The notes beneath the pieces were generated by a model that made no database searches, was not told the DNA's origin, and saw nothing but the letters and a program-made list of their open reading frames with translations. A stretch of DNA of 64,000 bases, taken from Diplonema papillatum (taxonomy: Eukaryota > Euglenozoa > Diplonemea > Diplonemida > Diplonemidae). Position 1 is the first letter of the stretch. Each line of letters starts with the position of its first letter. The stretch is from assembly GCA_030068145.1 (NCBI GenBank), contig JAPJBO010000029.1:310001-374000 (forward strand), given 5' to 3'. Position numbers and translations under genes: made by a program. Positions 53,871-64,000 of this stretch are shown here, piece by piece.

Positions 53871-55734
53871 AAAATGCAGCCCCCACCCCGTATTGCGTAG
53901 TTCCAGCGTAGTTCGTGCGGGTTTGTGAAACGGCGAGGGCTACATTATATAAGTGTACTATACTTTCTTTTGCCGCAGGTGGCAAGTTATAGAAGCCCTG
54001 TCAGGACCGTTTAGACACTCAGTTAGACACCAGCTGCATGTGGAGTATAAAAATGCAGCCCTACCCCGTATTGCGTAGTTCCCGCGTAGTTTGCGCGGAG
54101 TTCTTGCGTCCTTCGTTACTTCGGTTTTCGGGGGTACCATTGTGAGCAGTAGAACGAATCGATCGAAGTTGCTTTGGTCAACTTTCGAGGCTTGAGTGGT
54201 CAAGAAGAATTGTTGTCACAATTCAAGTGCAACTCTGCAGCGCGTGGTAGTGTTACATCATACGCGGCAATCGTTTTGAAGACGCAGATGATGCGTCGCA
54301 GTCGAAGGTCCAGTGGTGAGCAATACAAAACGAACTCAAAACTCCTTGCTTCGGATTCCCCCCTACTTTCTATTCAGAAGGAAAGGTCGAAACGCGTCGC
54401 GCGGCACGTATTAAAGGTACGGTGCTCCTTTTTTGTAAACTAACAGCGTGCTCGGCAAGCGCCCAGTGTGGATCTCCCCATCGTTCCCGCTCTGCTTCAC
54501 CTAAAAACAGCAGCTGGGCAACTGAAGGTGCTGAGCAGACGACAGCGCAATAGCCGAAGAACGCCGCATTTTTTTTTGTATCCCCGCAGATTATTCTAAT
54601 CCCCGAAATTCGGGTTTCTCCCCCTCTAGCCTCCTTGGAAGTAAGCACAAGGCAGCCCCTCGATTTTTTTTCGGACAGCTTCTCGGAGGGCAGGGAGATG
54701 CTTTTTCAGCATTGCCGGGACGTATGCAGTCTGACTTTGGTCGTTGGCCTGGCTTCAGCCTGACTTCAGATATGATATTTCGTCTCTGCCTACCCTCATA
54801 CGTGGTGGCGCTTTGCCCTGGCGGTTTGCTTGAACTCGACCGGGCTGAACGAAGACTTTTTCTTCCCACTACTTTGTGGGATTTCACCGGAACTTGCCGG
54901 TACGGGGTTGATGTTCTACTTTCCATTTGCCTAAACCCAAACAGAACTATTCGGCCCAGTGCAATGCACTAACCCGCTTCTTTACGGTTGTTCGATCGGA
55001 CAGTGCCGTGATGCTACCACTGGATGGATTATGGCTGAACGCCTCTTAGCCAGAACCCAAGTCTTGAGGAATGCGTGAGTTCCTCAGGGCACATCGTATC
55101 GGGCCACGACTAGCTTCGGCGAACGGCAACTTCCAAATTCACATCCAGATCCCGTATCTCCAACCGGGTCTATACGAGTCCGAATGGACCGGCGGGCGTA
55201 ACGCTCAGAGCTAAGAGCTTCGTTTTGAGTATTCCTTCTCGGGTTACGAGACCAACAAAAAGAGTCGAGAGAATCGATTCCTCGTTGTTCCATGCTTTAT
55301 TCATTCACGGCGAACGCCTGCTTTGGGCACGCGGATTAGCTCACAGGAACATCGGTAGTCGACCTGTATGGCTGTAGGTCTACTTCAATTATCCTCTGAT
55401 CGAAAAGTATTTGCATACTTTTCGATTCAAATAGAAACAGTCTCGACTATACCCTGCTGCTTGCTACAAAATGAGTCACCGACCCAATTCTGCAGACCAC
55501 AAAAGGCAGAGCCCTCTCCTGCATGTTTGATGCTAGCAGTCGTTTTCAAGGGAAAGGTTCTGCCCAGGGATGCGATGAAAGACTGTCTTCTTGCTTGCAA
55601 CACAGTCACAAGGTTACACTCCCACAGTTTACGTTGGGAGTGGGCAAGGCGCTGGGGAAGTACTGGGGGGGGGGGGGGGCTGTGGGGGCCGAAGTAATTT
55701 AACCCCTTAAGAACGGAGGGGGATTGCAGGAACG
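53871..55734. other. No gene recognised
   Basis: Plus-strand frame 54174-54443 and minus-strand frame 54591-54926 are open, but neither has coding-like composition. Positions 55200-55320 resemble 47780-47880 (both end near a GATTTATT- or TTTATTCAT-type stretch) and may be an old dispersed element. A C- and G-rich run is at 55665-55685. Confidence 0.4.
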
Positions 55735-55870
55735 TGCTTGGAATGGGTATGTGCTCAACACCGCACTGGTCCCGTCTGCGCCGTGTTTCGGTCCTTTAAG
55801 CCACGGACACATAAGGCGGACCATCATCAGCGCGGAACCTGAGTGTCTGCAGACAGGACTGCGGTGTGAG
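55735..55870 (+). repeat. Dispersed family E copy
   Basis: Matches 7281-7430 and 23548-23690 over GTGCTTGGAATGGGTATGTG to CAGGACTGCGGTGTGAG. Confidence 0.85.
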
Positions 55871-56474
55871 TAAGAACGGAGGGGGGGCGGAGAGTTAATT
55901 TGGGAAAAGGGCGGGCTGATGGCAAACCTCAGGTATCCGTTGAGAGCTCGGAGCAGGATTTCTGCCCGATGAAGGACGCATTTCAAAGATTTGTGTCAGA
56001 TCTTCCCAATGAAGCAAACAGCGACCACGTTCGACGACTCTCGCCCGCGAAGTTTCTTGAATTAGCTACCTAGTTCATCCTTAAGTGGTTAATTCTGTTG
56101 ACGGAAACAAAAGTGACCCTTCCGGAGCCACGTTACAAAAAAGCTAGTCCCGTGTGGTGCTCACGGTCCTGCCAACGACTTCCCGTGAACACGCCACTGA
56201 GCACCGGTTCTGGGTGTCATTAATTGATTTCACCTGAACGCGAGGGGAGTGGGGATGGTGGGTGTGGGAAAACGATCAACCGGCACGCATAAACAAAACG
56301 AAGCGCGATGGCTTTTCTTTCTTCTTTTTAACCGGCGCTTCCGATGATTCTTTTTGAATAAGCACCCGAGATACTCGGGGGAGGCCGCCTGTTAAGGACG
56401 TCAACAAGAGACCGAACTAAAAAAAGAGGACACAATGCACGTTGTCACCCCTGGGGCTACGTAGGAAGGAAATT

Positions 56475-56685
56475 GTTCTTCGCTTACACCACCGTGTGTT
56501 GCCTTCTCACTCAGAACTTTGACCTGTTGTGTTTGTGTGATTTGTCGCGTCGGGGGTAGGACCCGCATGACCTCACGTCCGTTCAACACGTGGTTCGGTA
56601 GCTACAGCACTTGGGATCCCTTCGGTTCTTTGTCAGGCAGCATCGTCGAGCATTTCCTTCCAAGCTTGCGCTTGTGTAAAAACAT
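56475..56685 (+). repeat. Dispersed family C copy
   Basis: TTCTTCGCTTACACCACCGT, ACTTTGACCTGTTGTGTTTG, CAGCACTTGGGATCCCTTC. A fragment of family B (GATCAACCGGCACGCATAAAC) lies just before it at 56275-56310. Confidence 0.85.
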
Positions 56686-56935
56686 TTCGTTTTCTGTTCG
56701 TGACGTGTGCGTAGCATCGGCTGGTGCGCCAGTAGAGTATTCCGCGGCGGCGTGGGACGGGCGGCGCGGGAGGAAGAGAGAGAGAGTCCCCAAGCACGAA
56801 ACGAGAGAGTGCTGCCTGAAGGTGAGGTGCAGTACGAAACGCGCGCGGGACAAGTCCGTAGCAGGTTGAACCGTCAGAAGAGCAATGGCCACGCGGAAAG
56901 ATGTGGCGTACAACATCGCTTGAGACACACAGTGT

Positions 56936-57117
56936 CCTGTGCGTATAAGTCGGACTTTTGAGTGCGTGAGCCCCTCCGAAGAAATGTCCATCACACTAGT
57001 TCCCGGCTACTTAGCCCGGGTCTCTGGGTCGCGTCGCCCTCCTTCTCTTGGTCACCTGGTCTTGCGTCTTGCTTCTCCGTCCGGGCTGGACGCTTCGCGC
57101 TTCCCCTTCGTCTTGCA
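56936..57117. repeat. Segment duplicated at 21089-21270
   Basis: Same-orientation copy; see the entry at 21089. The flanks here (56700-56935 and 57118-57370) have no counterpart near 21 kb. Confidence 0.85.
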
Positions 57118-57524
57118 TCGCTTGAGACAGTGCGCCCTGTGCGAGCCGACAGAACAAGTGTCGTGAATGGGCACCACCGGGCAGTACTGTCGGAAGCATC
57201 GGACAGCGAAGACGAGGAACGCAGAGTCAAAAAAGCCCCACACCAGCGGCACGGCCTCCGATACGACTAGAGCACAAGAAAACGTGATGCCCGCAAACGG
57301 ACAAGCCCGAAGTGGGTTCCTGACAAGGGAACGGAAAAGCGTTTCCGCTGCCGTTTCAAAAATCTTAAAAAAAAAAAACCGTTTTCGTTGACCGCACTAC
57401 CCTGAGCCCAAATCCTGGACGTGGTTTCAGGTGGCAAATTTGGCAAATGATCATGAGCAGAAAGTCCTACTTGAGCGGTTCAGTTTCCTCACACATTGCA
57501 TGTGGCTAAAAAAAAAAAAAAATA

Positions 57525-57735
57525 CTCGAGGGACTGCCGTGTGCTCATTTCGAAGGAGGCTAGAAGGGGAGAAAACAATACACGGGTCCTTTTTGTTGAA
57601 CGCTTACGCCCGCCACTAAACCCAGATTTACCTGTGTTTCGTGTGGGCTACAGCACATTTACCTCGTTTGATCTATCGCAACTGGCAGTCTCCTCAAGCA
57701 TTTCCTACAAAGCAGGTGCTTATACAAAAAAGGTG
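57525..57735 (-). repeat. Dispersed family A copy
   Basis: Reverse orientation relative to 44935-45135: ACTCGAGGGACTGCC..GAACGCTTACGCC, then ACCTGTGTTTCGTGTGGGCT and GCAGGTGCTTATACAAAA. It lies about 110 bp downstream of the stop of the beta-helix gene. Confidence 0.85.
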
Positions 57736-57849
57736 GAAGGAAACGAAACGAAGTTTCCATCCAACTTAGCCCCAGTCCCACCCTCCTTCGACCGACGCCC
57801 CCTTCCAGACAGGGTGAAATTGAGGATGCTGTCAGAATTCAAGCCCTGC

Positions 57850-60800
57850 TCACGGCTCATCGCTGCCCCACTTGCAGCCGGTACAGCAGGCGGCCGCAGG
57901 CGCAGGCTCGGGGTTGCCGTAGCAGTTGATGAAGTTCGATCCCGTGGTGGTCACCGTCGGGCCGATGCGGCAGTTCGTCACGGTAGACCGATCGGTGATG
58001 TAGCATTTGTCGATGGTCGTGTCGTCTGACACCTCAGTGCCTGATGTCAGCGTTGAGTCCTGTGCGTTGGGGTTGTGGTATGGCTTTGAACACGCGCTGA
58101 ACCCGGGATTACGCTCCGTTTTCGGTCTCAGAGAAATACGTGTGGCCCACATGTGTGGACGCTCAAGGTTAGAGGGAAAAGAAACCTTTCCCCCTATGTG
58201 CGGCGAGCAAAATAAGAGCTTGTCACTCGCACAACCGCAGCTGATACAAAACTAATGATGATGATGATGATGATGATGGGAAGAGAGTTGTTTTCGTTGA
58301 ACGAAAAAGAATAGCGTCACTACTGGACGGCCTTGCCGACTTGTGGGCCTGGACTCCCCTGCATGTGGACCAACCTGTGGCAAGCACACGTGGAAGCACA
58401 AGTGGGGGGGAAAATCCAAAAAAATTGAACGTGTGGAAATCCACACGTTCCACACGTCGAGCGTAAGCCCTGCGCTGAACAGAGAGCAGGCCTTTCATGT
58501 GGACAGCCACGGTCTTCGCTTTCTTGGCAACACGTCATGAAACAATACACAAGCCCAAGATACCAGCGCCGCAGGCGCGGAAAGTTTTTTCAAGCTATTG
58601 GGCCAGTCGCTGGTTTCAAAATTGAGGCTGTACGTTGCTTCAACAAAGATAAAAAGATGCGGTAAGCGGTGCTGTGTACTGCTAGTGTGACTGTCCCCCA
58701 CGGGTACCCCCCGGGCATCAGAAAACGCCGGGTCTAACGCAGACACAGAGCGAAGGCGATGCCAACCTCAGCAGAACCGGCAGCCAGCGAAGTGGGAGCG
58801 GATGTGCTCCCAGCCGGGAGGCCAGGCTTTCATCCGCAATGTCATTCTTCAGCTGGGCTCCAGCTCCATGCACGGTGTACTCCAGCACCGGGTGGGGGGA
58901 GTTCACGCGGGATCTACGGGTGCCACGCCGGATTTCACTGGATTTGCGGGTCGGTTCATCTTGACAGCAGGACGGTGGCCAGGGAAGTCGGCATCCGATA
59001 ATGAGAGACGGTCCCGAAAATGGATGAAAGAGGAGACGACTTAGAGTCCAGGGACCAGCTCCCCACTACTGTCCCGTACTACTACGGCGGGCGTAAGTCG
59101 TTGGATGATGCTCAAGCGATCCACCCATAGTTGGCCGCGTACTGGCATGACAAAGCCAGGCGTGCGTTGGTGTGCGTGGTCCACGCCGCGAAGTCGTTGG
59201 CGTGAGCCTCGATGGAGCGTGGATGTGTGACCCACCGCAAGATGGACCGAGCAGTTTAACATCCCCGCCCGGTGCTGGAGCACACCGAGGGGAGGGCAAT
59301 GTACCAGTGAAGAGTCGAGTGGCCAGAAAAAGACAAGCGTTTCGTTTTGTTTGTGCGTGCCGGGTGGTCGTTTTCCCACTTTTTTTTATTTGCCCTGTGT
59401 ATATTCAGGCAAGGGAATTCTGATCAACCACCAAAACACGCTGCCTGCGTCTTTTTAGTCTGCACAATACATTGAAGGGCAACCCGCAAGATTGTTAGTA
59501 CTAAGAATCCGGGAGCCACTAAGTATGTGTGCGGGGTCGATGCCCTTCTCGGAACGCGAGAAACTCTAAAACTCTCAAATAGGGACATACTGTCACGAGG
59601 CCTCCCTTCACGACGGACCTGTTCACAGTAGAGCCGGACTCGATAGTGCAACCTTTGAGGTGGCAGTTTACCAGCGTGCACTTCTTGACAGTGCAGTTGA
59701 CGAGGCTGTGGGTGTGTGCGTGCATGTTTGAAGCTGGGAGGGAAGCAGAACGCTGCCTCTCGTGCATGTTTGATGCTAGTTAAAGTTTCTGAAAAAATGA
59801 AGCATAGAAGTTTTGACAACATTTATCAAACGCAAACGTTTGACAAACGTGCAAACGCTTGTTTGATAATCGATGGACCTCAGTACACGACCCTTGATAG
59901 CACGTGTCCATGTCTGCAGGCGGACACGACGAAAATAAGGGAACCAAGGCATCCTTCTGGCTTTCCTTGGGCGTGCACAGAAGATATACTAGCTTTCAAC
60001 AAGTGTTCCGTCACACGCTGCGACGTCATGAATACCCTGCCCTCGTGGCTCGCGTTCACAAGCCGACCCCACATTTGGATCGCCACTTCAGGCGCAGCCA
60101 GCGCTCCACCCACGTTTGATGCACGCTTGACACGGACTGTGCAAACGCAAATGTTTGTCAAACGTGCAAACATTCAACGTTTGCCATGATCACTAGCCAA
60201 GGGCCTAGAGGGGGTGTGGGTGAGCCGGTCCGTCCCTGTCTCTTGAAACTGCAGCCGCTGTTTATCACAGTGAATCACGGTCCACCACGGTCTATCAGGT
60301 CCATCCCTGGTCCCTAGAGCTGCACGAGTTGCCCGATGCTGTATTCTCCGGTCTATCACGGTCTATCAAGATGGGATGGACCGGCTCAGGTGTACCCCGG
60401 ACTTCAGCAGCCATATACTTAGTCAATGCGGGAGTGAAAAATCCCACTCCCGCATTGAGGGGGTCCCACTCCCTCATTGAGGAAGTTCCACTCCCGCATC
60501 GAGGGGGTCCCACTCCCATTTTGAGGAAGTGCCACTCCCGCATTGAGGAAGTGCCACTCCTGCATTGAGGAAGTGCCACTCCCCCATTGAGGAAGTGCCA
60601 CTCCTGCATTGAGGAAGTGCCACTCCCGCATTGAGGAAGTGCCACTCCTGCATTGAGGAAGTGCCACTCCCTCATTGAGGAAGTGCCACTCCCGCATTGA
60701 GGAAGTGCCACTCCCTCATTGAGGAAGTGCCACTCCCGCATTGAGGAAGTGCCACTCCTGCATTGAGGAAGTGCCACTCCCGCATTGAGGGGGCCCCACT

Positions 60801-61133
60801 CCCGCATTGAGGGAGTGAGGCCGACCGCACAAGCGACCGCAAAACCACTCCCGCAATCCGGGAACGGGAGTCCGGGGTGTGTAGGGCATGAAGCTCTGGG
60901 GGGATGGAGCGCGCAGCATACCAGTTCTCGAGAGCGTTGTCGATGAGGCACTCGGTGAGGACCACGCCGTGGAGCTCCCGATCCGGGTTGTGGATTCGCA
61001 CGCGGAACAGCTCCGACGGGAAGTCTTTGCCATTCTCCCAGGTGTCCTGCGCCACAGGCGAGCTGCCGGGCATCTTTTCGGGCGACGGCCTCGGCCCGTT
61101 CGGCTTTGTGTCGGCACTGGAGCAAGCCCCCAT
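57850..61133 (-). CDS. Small Cys-rich beta-helix-like protein with N-terminal lipidation signal, 178 aa
   Basis: Exons 61133-60922 (70 codons plus TG, donor GTATGC), 59705-59591 (one base plus 38 codons, acceptor CCCACAG, donor GTATGT) and 58059-57850 (69 codons plus TGA, acceptor GCACAG). The join TG+C supplies a Cys that continues the repeat rhythm: LTECLIDNALENC, then LVNCTVKKCTLVNCHLKGCT, SGSTVNRSVVKGGLV, TTIDKCYITDRSTVTNCRIG. The spacing of about 5-6 residues (hydrophobic-x-Cys/Asn) suggests a parallel beta-helix of hexapeptide or pentapeptide type. The start MGACSSADTK fits N-myristoylation at Gly2 with palmitoylation at Cys4, so membrane attachment is likely. A CCTGCKW motif near the C-terminus might bind metal. 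No family name is recognised. Intron 1 holds the 22-bp minisatellite and a MITE; intron 2 holds a family B copy. Confidence 0.7.
59350..59505 (-). repeat. Dispersed family B copy, sense, in beta-helix gene intron 2
   Basis: TACTAAC at 59500-59494 on the gene strand, about 90 nt after the exon 2 donor, with TTGTGCAG-like sequence 34 nt later. Confidence 0.85.
59820..60185. other. Segment between two similar CAAACG-rich repeats, possible exon copy
   Basis: CAAACGCAAACGTTTGACAA near 59828 and CAAACGCAAATGTTTGTCAA near 60140 are same-direction copies bordering about 270 bp. Inside, a minus-strand open stretch reads NVGGALAAPEVAIQMWGRLV. It lies in intron 1 of the beta-helix gene and may be an insertion or an unused exon. 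Confidence 0.4.
60221..60388. mobile_element. TGAGCCGG MITE copy 5
   Basis: 168 bp from TGAGCCGGTCCGTCCCTG to GATGGGATGGACCGGCTCA, inserted in intron 1 of the beta-helix gene. Confidence 0.85.
60425..60815. repeat. 22-bp minisatellite in beta-helix gene intron 1
   Basis: About 17 units of CATTGAGGAAGTGCCACTCC plus two bases, with variants GGGGTCCCACTCCC at the ends and C/T changes before CATTGAGG. It starts about 100 nt after the exon 1 donor. Confidence 0.95.
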
Positions 61134-61139
61134 CGTGGG

Positions 61140-62224
61140 TACACACCTAGTTTGCTTTCCTCTTATTCACCTACCTTCCCCGCGCCCAAAACCGCGCCTA
61201 CTCAGCCAACACGCACCGGCAACTCCCGTCAGCCAGGTGTGGGTCCCCGCGCCCTTCTGCTTGTTTTTTCCCCTTTTTGAAGCTCCTTTTGCTCGGTCTT
61301 GTATTGTCCTCCGGGCCTGCTTTTTGTGTGATCCTTTTCTTTCACGGGCGCGACTGCTTGGGAGAGAGGAAATTTCTACAGCTTGCTGATACTCGAATGC
61401 GAGAGCCCGCGTGTTCTTCGCCTGCACCCACCGTGTGTTGATTTCTCACGCAGGGCTTTGATCTGAGAGAGAGAGAGAGACGAGACCATCTCTCCGAGGA
61501 GTATCCGGTCGCCCCACTACTATCCCGTACTACTACGGCGGGCGCAAGTCGTTGCGCCGTAGGCGCGGAGCAAGCCGTGGCCCTGTCAAAGATGATTGTT
61601 GCACCGATGGTGGCGCAGCCGGGGGCGTTCTGACTGGCGGACGAGACCGCCTGGCAGGCGTGTGTTGACACGTTGTTTCGCTGATGTGTTTGTGCGTGTA
61701 GAGGTACACCCGCATGACCTCACGTCCGTTCAACACGTGGTTCGGTAGTTACAGCACTTGGGATCCCTTCGGTTCTTCCTCTGGCATCTTCGTCGAGCAT
61801 TTTCTTCCGGATTGACAAGCCCTCTGAGTTGCCAGAGAAAAGGTGAGAGGAGAGAGAGAAAGAGACGTGTGGTTCACAACAAGGGTGCAACAAGGAAAGC
61901 CAACGAGGACAGATCACGTGGAAACGTGCTCTGCCTTGTTCGGTCCAAAGCTGCCAAATGGGAGGGACGGTGAACTGAGGGTTAAAAACGTTCTACTATC
62001 TACCATCCTCTCGTGTATGAAGCCGGAGCGCGCACCCGTGATTGAGATCGGTTTTGAGGCCCCGCTGAGGTGCGCAATACTCGCAGGATCTTCGACTTTG
62101 GCAAGGAACCCGAACTGCCTTTCTGATTGCTCGGGATATTCGATTTCCTTCATGACCATGTTTAAATCCTCGGTTTCCAATCTGTTTGAAAGTCGTTTCC
62201 TCATTCCATCCAGAATTGAAATCT
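61140..62224. other. No gene recognised; upstream flank of the beta-helix gene
   Basis: A family C fragment lies at 61690-61810. The stretch TACTACGGCGGGCG..AAGTCGTTG at 61520-61560 recurs at 59080-59105. A minus-strand open stretch at 61560-61670 (ASQNAPGCATIGATIIFDRA) could be an exon, but nothing connects to it. (GA)n runs occur at 61465 and 61850. Confidence 0.4.
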
Positions 62225-62590
62225 GTGGTAATGATCCAGCAGGTTCACCTACAGCAACCTTTCGTTACGACTTTTGCTTGCTCCAGCTGAGGAACATTGC
62301 TTGGATTCGGGCGCTGAACATATCGCCAAGAACGAGCTTCCCTTTCCCAAGCTCTGGTAATGATCCTTCTGCAAGTTCTCAGCCACCTTGTTACGACTTT
62401 TGCTCCCTCTATCTGAGAAACATTGCTTGGATTCGGGCGCTGAACTCAAGAACGAGCTTCCCTCTCCCAAGCTCTATCCCACAGCCGGTACTAACGACGG
62501 GCGGTGTGTACAAATGGCAGGGACGTAATGAGTGCAAGCTGATGACTTGCGCCTACTAGGTATTCCTCATTCAAGGAGAATAATTGCGTT
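62225..62590 (-). rRNA. 18S rRNA 3'-end fragments (pseudogene), tandemly duplicated
   Basis: On the minus strand 62590-62359 reads as the 3' part of 18S rRNA: a GCAATTATTCTCC-like stretch, CTTGCACTCATTACGTCCCT, TTTGTACACACCGCCCGTC, AAGTCGTAACAAGG and GCAGAAGGATCATTA. A second copy of the last 130 bases follows at 62358-62228 (AAGTCGTAACGAAAGG, GTAGGTGAACCTGCTGGATC). The helix 44 region is unusual, and the 5' four fifths of the gene are absent. No ITS, 5.8S or 28S is visible. It is a dispersed fragment, not a working rDNA unit. Confidence 0.85.
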
Positions 62591-62599
62591 TTACTCTTC

Positions 62600-62965
62600 T
62601 CTCCTGGGTGGCCAAGCTTGGTTAGGCTGCGGCGGTCTGCAAGGAGGCGATGACAGTACGATGCTGGACACACGCAGTCGACAGCGCGCAGCAATGCGAG
62701 CCACGCGAGCTGCTGGCTTCGGAGCGATGAAAGGCAGTCTGCAAAACGCGCGACGCACGCGTCCCCTGGATGCGACCCCGAGACGGAAACGTCCAGCGAC
62801 GGGCTGTGGTAGCACCTGCCCCGGCACGTGTACCCACGCGCCGCGAGCGGGCGCACGCACACCGCGGCGCAAGATCATCTTCTCGAGGTTGAAGGGGAAT
62901 AGCGCCCTTTGCAGACGCCGTGCGGGCGAAGCGTTTAACCCTCGCCAAGGCGCCAACCTTGTGAG
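62600..62965 (-). pseudogene. Degenerate copy of the C-terminal part of the gene at 63162
   Basis: Repeats about 360 bp of the neighbouring gene (period about 540 bp), including the LRSQQLAWLALLRAVD segment, with small indels that change the frame. It lies directly against the 18S fragment. Confidence 0.8.
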
Positions 62966-63161
62966 GCTTTTCGTGTTATTCTGCACATGCTTTCAGGTAT
63001 AATAATGCTCTCAGGTTTCGTACGTCTTACCCACGGTCAATGCGCACTTGGTGTCAGTCGAAGCTGGTGGTGGATGGGCAACTAGTTATTAGTTAGTCGT
63101 GTCTCTGACAAACACATCGGGGTCTGCGTTTGTTTCCTCTCTCCTGGCTGGCCAAGCTTGG

Positions 63162-63998
63162 TTAGGCTGCGGCGGTCTGCAAGGAGGCGATGACAGTACG
63201 GTGCCGGACGCACACGCTGTCGACAGCGCGCAGCAATGCGAGCCACGCGAGCTGCTGGCTTCGGAGCGATGAAAGGCAGTCTGCAAAACGCGCGACGCAC
63301 GCGTCCCCAGGATGCGACCCCGAGACGGAAACGTCCAGCGACGGGCTGTGGTAGCACCTGCCGCGGCACGTGTACCACACGCCGCGAGCGGGCGCACGCA
63401 CACCGCGGCGCAAGATCATCTTTTCGAGGTCCTCGACGGTTGAAGGGGAATAGCGCCCCCTTGCAGACGCCGTGCTCGCGGAGCGTTTAACCCCGTCGCC
63501 AAGGCGCCGGCTTCCTCCCGTCCGCGCGGCCGCCGCGTGCGCCGGCACAGTCACCGACCGGTGCCGCGACGACCGCCGCCGGCCCCGCGAACTGCCACCG
63601 GAAAGACGCAAAACCCTCGAATCAGGCACTGGGCCCACCGGCTGAGAATAGGCGAGGCGCGCGGCGGCTGTGGGACACGGCGGGACGCCTGGGGGTGGCG
63701 GCGGTGGTGGTGGTCCGAAGGACCCGCCGCTTACGCGGCCGCCCGGTTTGTCGTCGGACGCGAGCTCCGCGGCGGCAGCAGCAAGCGGGAGATCCTTCGG
63801 CGGGCGAGTGCTGCCGCAGTGTGCCGAAGCGGACCCGTCGCCGTAGCCATCCCCCGCTTTGCCGTCGAACGCCAGCTCCGCAGCAGTAGTAAGCCTGGGA
63901 TCCTTCGGCGGGCGAGTTCTGCTGCAGTGTGCCGAAGCGGACCCGTCGCCGTAGCCATCCTCCGCTTTGTCGTCGAACGCCAGCTCCGCAGCAGTAGT
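63162..63998 (-). CDS. Repeat-containing protein, C-terminal 278 aa (runs off right edge)
   Basis: Open on the minus strand from the window edge to TAA at 63164-63162. It begins with 36-residue repeats (108-bp period): TTAAELAFDDKAEDGYGDGS, then ASAHCSRTRPPKDPRL, about 2.5 copies. A Pro run follows, then an Arg/Ser-rich stretch, then EDLEKMILRRGVRAPARG and SLRSQQLAWLALLRAVDSV. Codons are strongly GC-rich at third positions. The start and any upstream exons lie outside the window. A GTAAGC inside GGRVSGG could be a donor. No family recognised. Confidence 0.55.
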   Translation of the reverse strand, partial: TTAAELAFDDKAEDGYGDGSASAHCSRTRPPKDPRLTTAAELAFDGKAGDGYGDGSASAHCGSTRPPKDLPLAAAAAELASDDKPGGRVSGGSFGPPPPPPPPGVPPCPTAAARLAYSQPVGPVPDSRVLRLSGGSSRGRRRSSRHRSVTVPAHAAAARTGGSRRLGDGVKRSASTASARGRYSPSTVEDLEKMILRRGVRAPARGVWYTCRGRCYHSPSLDVSVSGSHPGDACVARFADCLSSLRSQQLAWLALLRAVDSVCVRHRTVIASLQTAAA

Positions 63999-64000
63999 AA

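Noticed and set aside
59041..59379. Minus-strand ORF in beta-helix intron 2
   Set aside because: Composed of dispersed repeat sequence (it shares RL.PAVVVRDSSG with 61500-61560 and includes part of family B), with no splice signals linking it to the gene.
63941..63965. CCGTAGCCAT, resembling the start of the dinoflagellate spliced leader
   Set aside because: The match ends after ten bases, occurs twice inside a 108-bp coding repeat and corresponds to DGYGD codons on the other strand.

Overview
This is a eukaryotic nuclear window, most likely from a flagellated protist. The evidence is spliceosomal GT-AG introns, a U2 snRNP splicing factor, 5'-truncated LINEs, a mitochondrial-targeted protein, a fragment of 18S rDNA, and long minisatellites. 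All seven best-supported protein genes lie on the minus strand. That one-way arrangement, together with element families that look like introners, would suit an alveolate related to dinoflagellates (for example Syndiniales), but the sequence alone does not prove this. No prokaryotic features (operons, Shine-Dalgarno sites, CRISPR) are present.

Layout, left to right. 1-910 holds a tandemly repeated cyclin-box-like exon. 1649-3505 is a gene with a tandemly repeated in-frame exon. 3640-6160 is a 38/27-bp higher-order minisatellite. 6450-13220 is mostly repeats with a few weak plus-strand coding remnants. 13250-18663 is a four-exon gene for a conserved-looking coiled-coil protein of 326 residues, assembled here exon by exon. 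19460-19739 is a terminal-inverted-repeat element whose ends form ready-made splice sites. 22033-27790 is a U2SURP (SR140) homologue with RRM, SURP and CID domains; its two introns carry minisatellites. 29195-30322 is an intronless ATP-grasp gene. 36039-42691 is a two-exon mitochondrial thioredoxin-fold gene; its 6.2-kb intron contains three LINE insertions in a row at one 10-bp target. 47890-49583 is a two-exon gene for an RS-rich protein. 57850-61133 is a three-exon gene for a small Cys-rich beta-helix-like protein with a lipidation signal at its N-terminus. 62225-62590 holds truncated copies of the 3' end of 18S rDNA. 63162-63998 is a repeat protein that runs off the right edge.

Two themes link the window. 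First, almost every gene is accompanied by tandem partial copies of one of its exons, often with intact splice sites, at spacings of about 300-800 bp. Second, short dispersed families carry splice signals: one family forms the introns of the cyclin exon array, one TIR element makes AG-GT boundaries from its target duplication, and one contains a TACTAAC branch point plus a 3' splice site and lies just after several 5' splice sites. Together they suggest a genome in which introns and exon copies are still being generated.

Gene models were assembled by matching reading phase across GT-AG boundaries and by recalled family similarity. No alignment or database search was run. Exon joins marked as candidates need transcript data.
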